Assembly: GCF_036014015.1 (NCBI RefSeq)
Contig: NZ_CP107905.1
Coordinates: 2,046,001 to 2,110,000 of the forward strand
Length of the DNA stretch: 64,000 bases
DNA from: Streptomyces sp. NBC_00457
GTDB taxonomy: Bacteria > Actinomycetota > Actinomycetes > Streptomycetales > Streptomycetaceae
Reading direction: 5' to 3'
The position numbers and the translations under genes are program-made. Below are positions 61,633 through 64,000 of this stretch, in pieces. The notes beneath the pieces are model-generated. The model saw only the letters and a program-made list of their open reading frames with translations. It searched no databases and had not been told where the DNA came from. The stretch's first letter is position 1. Every line of letters begins with the position of its first letter.

Positions 61633-62541
61633 TCACTTGAGCGCTCCCGCCGAGAGCCCGCTGATGATGTGGCGCTGCGCGATCGCGTAGAAGATGACGA
61701 TCGGCAGGACCGCGATGATCGAGGCGGCGAGCAGGATCTGCTGTTGCGGGGACTCCGCCGAGACGAAGTTGGTGAGGCCGCGCTGTACGGGCATCAGTGA
61801 GCTGTCGTTGAACAGCACCAGGCCCATGAGGTACTCGTTCCAGACCCCCATCGCCTGGATGACGGCCACCGCGACCAGGCCCGGCTTGGCCAGCGGGAGG
61901 ATGATGCGCCAGAAGGTGCCGAGCAGGGAGGCGCCGTCGATGGCGGCGGCCTCCTCCAGTTCCTTGGGCTGGCTGGCGAAGAACCCGCGCATGATCAGGA
62001 TGGAGATCGGCAGTCCGCCGGCGATGAGGACGAGGATGTAGCCGATGCGGGTGTTGGCGAGCCCGAGCTCGATCAGCAGCTTGTACTGGGCGATGAACGA
62101 GGCCGGCATCGGGATGATCATGATGACGAGGATGAAGCCCACGACGGCACCCCGACCGGGGAACTCGATGCGCGCCAGGGCGTACCCGGCCAGGCTCGCG
62201 ATGACCAGGATCCCGAGGACCGCGGCCCCGGTGTACAGAAGGCTGTTGGGCAGGTACTGGCTGAAGCCTCCCTCGTTCCAGGCGGTGGCGAAGTTGCCCC
62301 ATTCGAAGGGGTCGGGGATGGGGTCGGTTCCCTTGTACAGCTGCTCGGCGCTCTGCAGGGATCCGCTCAGCACCCACAGGATCGGCACCAGCGCTTCCAG
62401 CGCTCCGGCGATCAGCAGGGCGTACAGGGCTACCCGTGGTCCGCGCAGACGCTTTCGCCGGCCGCGTGGACCGCCCTGCCGCGTCGGTGTCGGCGCCGTC
62501 TTCGGCTTCGGTGCCGGGTCGAGAAGCGTGTTCACGGTCAC
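61633..62541 (-). CDS. Carbohydrate ABC transporter permease (MalG type)
   Basis: Permease of a CUT1 sugar importer. Seen: six hydrophobic helices after a basic N-terminus, EAA loop ELEEAAAIDGASLLGTFWRIILPLAKPG and the C-terminal RHIISGLSAGALK. GTG 62541 overlaps the partner stop as GTGA; GTG 62535 has better ribosome-site spacing (GGAAGG) and is an alternative. About 302 aa. Confidence 0.94.
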   Translation of the reverse strand: MTVNTLLDPAPKPKTAPTPTRQGGPRGRRKRLRGPRVALYALLIAGALEALVPILWVLSGSLQSAEQLYKGTDPIPDPFEWGNFATAWNEGGFSQYLPNSLLYTGAAVLGILVIASLAGYALARIEFPGRGAVVGFILVIMIIPMPASFIAQYKLLIELGLANTRIGYILVLIAGGLPISILIMRGFFASQPKELEEAAAIDGASLLGTFWRIILPLAKPGLVAVAVIQAMGVWNEYLMGLVLFNDSSLMPVQRGLTNFVSAESPQQQILLAASIIAVLPIVIFYAIAQRHIISGLSAGALK

Positions 62542-63443
62542 CTTCCCTTCTCCGTCCGGGAGTTGGTGGATCCGCCGAGCCTGCGGGAGACCCACAGCTG
62601 GACGCAGGCGAGGGCGACCAGGCACGCCCCGAAGATGACCGACATCGCGGCCGCGCGACCGTACTCGTTGAACTGGAAGGCCTGTTGGTAGATGTGCAGG
62701 GTGGGGACCGAGGTGTGGCCGGCGGGGCCGCCGTTGGTCAGGACCTGGACGGTGCCGAAGATCTGCAGGCCGCTCAGCAGGGTCAGCACGCTGACGATGC
62801 CGGTGACATGGGACATCCCGGGCCAGGTGACATAGCGGAACTGCGCCCAGGAGCGCGCCCCGTCCAGCGACGCGGCCTCGTACAGCTCGCCCGGTACGTC
62901 CTGGCGGCCGGCGAGGAAGAGGATGAAACCGAACCCCCAGTGGTACCAGACGAACACGGCGGCAACGGCGATCACGGCTGTCTTGGGATCACCCAGCCAG
63001 TTGTGCGTCAGGCCGTCCAGGCCGAGCGTCTTCAGCGCCTGATTGACGATCCCGATCTTGGGGTCGAGGAACCACGAGAACATGACGCCCACCACCACCG
63101 TGGAGAACACCCCGGGCAGGTAGTAGACGGTGCGGAAGAACGCCGATCCGCGGCGGGCGTGGTGCACGGCCAGCGCCATGACCATGGACACCGCGTTGGC
63201 GACGACCAGACCGACGGCGCCGAAGACGACGGCGTTCTTCATCGAGCCCCAGAACTCGGCGTCGTCCATCACCCAGCGGAAGTTGTCGAGCCCCACGAAC
63301 GGCGTGTCCGGGCTCACGCCGTCCCAGGACTGGAAGCTCAGCAGAATGCCCTGGACGAAGGGGATCACCGTGAACACGGCGATCATCGCCAGCGCCGGCG
63401 CCAGGAAGACACCGGCGGCCAGCATCCGATTGCGGTGCCTCAC
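62538..63443 (-). CDS. Carbohydrate ABC transporter permease (MalF type)
   Basis: Partner permease. Seen: 301 aa, AAGVFLAPALAMIAVFTVIPFVQGILLSFQSW, EAA loop ELYEAASLDGARSWAQFRYVTWPGM, and LQIFGTVQVLTNGGPAGHTSVPTLHIYQQAF. GTG 63443 shares one base with the TAG stop of the binding-protein gene (TAGTG), so translation is coupled. Confidence 0.94.
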   Translation of the reverse strand: MRHRNRMLAAGVFLAPALAMIAVFTVIPFVQGILLSFQSWDGVSPDTPFVGLDNFRWVMDDAEFWGSMKNAVVFGAVGLVVANAVSMVMALAVHHARRGSAFFRTVYYLPGVFSTVVVGVMFSWFLDPKIGIVNQALKTLGLDGLTHNWLGDPKTAVIAVAAVFVWYHWGFGFILFLAGRQDVPGELYEAASLDGARSWAQFRYVTWPGMSHVTGIVSVLTLLSGLQIFGTVQVLTNGGPAGHTSVPTLHIYQQAFQFNEYGRAAAMSVIFGACLVALACVQLWVSRRLGGSTNSRTEKGR

Positions 63444-64000
63444 TACGCCCTCCGCTGCGCCGTGTCGAGGTCGCCGAGGACCTCGTCCACCGAGCGCTCC
63501 TTGAGCACGATGGCCTCGGCGCCCTTCTGCAGGGCGGTGATGACCTGCTGGTTCATCTGGTTGGCCACGAGCTGGACGTCGGAGATCTTCGCGGCGATGC
63601 CGGTCAGCTGCCGCGGAATGTTCTCCGTGGGCACGGCCTGCGCGGAGGGGATCAGCGGAACCTCCTTGGCGAAGGCCGTCTGCTGGGCCGGATCGGTCAG
63701 CCACCGCACGAACTTCAGTGCCTCGTCGGCGTTCTTGCTCCTGGGGTTGACCGCGGCGCCCTTCGCGGTACCGCCCACCATGCGCGGTGTCTGGGTGCCG
63801 TCATCGGCCTTGGGGACCGGGAAGGAGCGGAAGTCCGTGAAGTCCGGGGCGGTCGCGCGAGCCACCCCGACGGCCGAGGTGCCGTCGTAGATGGCCGCGA
63901 CGCTCCGGGTGTTGAAGAAGGCCTTCTCCACGTTCGGGTTGTCGCTGTTGCCGGACGGAAGTGAGCCTGTGGAGATCACGCCGGCGTCCCGCAGGTCGAC
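63443..64000 (-). CDS. Sugar-binding protein of ABC importer, C-terminal part (cut by window edge)
   Basis: The last 185 residues of a family 1 solute-binding protein; the frame stays open to the window end, so the gene begins beyond it. Seen: FRSFPVPKADDGTQTPRMVGGTAKGAAVNPRSKNADEALKFVRWLTDPAQQTAFAKEVPLIPS, the usual C-lobe pattern, and a helical C-terminus. First visible gene of the operon running to 56081. Confidence 0.92.
   Translation of the reverse strand, partial: VDLRDAGVISTGSLPSGNSDNPNVEKAFFNTRSVAAIYDGTSAVGVARATAPDFTDFRSFPVPKADDGTQTPRMVGGTAKGAAVNPRSKNADEALKFVRWLTDPAQQTAFAKEVPLIPSAQAVPTENIPRQLTGIAAKISDVQLVANQMNQQVITALQKGAEAIVLKERSVDEVLGDLDTAQRRA

Noticed and set aside
1..64000. CRISPR arrays, tRNA or rRNA genes, insertion sequences, attachment sites
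   Set aside because: None seen: no regularly spaced direct repeats, cloverleaf sequences, transposase genes or integrase genes were found by reading both strands.

Overview
The window is chromosomal DNA of a Streptomyces-type actinomycete. The evidence is very high GC with GC-rich third codon positions, many GTG and TTG starts, chains of genes joined by 4-base stop/start overlaps, a DasR-like operator before a chitin-active gene, a Streptomyces-style sensor/regulator/ABC unit, and a few rare TTA (bldA-type) codons. I see no rRNA, tRNA, CRISPR array, integrase or insertion sequence.

Layout. (1) 0-8.3 kb: a membrane Ser/Thr kinase, then a minus-strand phenazine-type block made of an MpaB-like oxygenase, phzD, phzE, one phzA/B gene, a ketosteroid-dehydrogenase-like flavoprotein and phzF. 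No phzG or phzC lies in the window. The oxygenase and phzD have near-identical promoter modules. All TTA codons I could find fall in this first part. (2) 8.3-9.9 kb: secreted chitin attack (AA10 LPMO plus GH19 chitinase) with a DasR-like site over the promoter and a terminator after it. (3) 9.9-15.3 kb: a sugar-type ABC importer with a class V aminotransferase, divergent from a GntR/FadR regulator. (4) 15.3-20.7 kb: a BrkB-type membrane protein, a double Lrp/AsnC regulator, and an amidohydrolase with an AbgT transporter.

(5) 20.7-47.3 kb: a large aromatic catabolic region. A CarAa-like Rieske oxygenase with ferredoxin and reductase would open the ring system. A class III extradiol dioxygenase, a meta-cleavage hydrolase, a hydratase, an aldolase and an acylating acetaldehyde dehydrogenase would take the product to pyruvate and acetyl-CoA. 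Around them are an IclR regulator, duplicated MaoC-like pairs, two NMT1/SsuA-like binding proteins (one with its ATPase and permease), an SDR, an MDR reductase, a fused CaiB CoA-transferase and an acyl-CoA synthetase. A shared 17-bp near-palindrome lies before at least four of these units and probably marks one regulon. Inside the region are a frameshifted DapA-like gene and a deletion scar joining a 3'-truncated and a 5'-truncated gene.

(6) 47.3-56.1 kb: a decayed ATPase-type sensor fragment, a TetR regulator with a strong paired operator facing an MpaB-like oxygenase and a DHA2 drug exporter, then an ABC exporter with a DesKR-like two-component system behind a 24-bp perfect palindrome. (7) 56.1-64 kb: a minus-strand glycoside-use operon with a sugar ABC importer (binding protein cut by the window edge), a secreted beta-propeller protein resembling saponin hydrolases, GH42 and GH5.

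All assignments come from reading the sequence and from memory of protein families; no database search was run.
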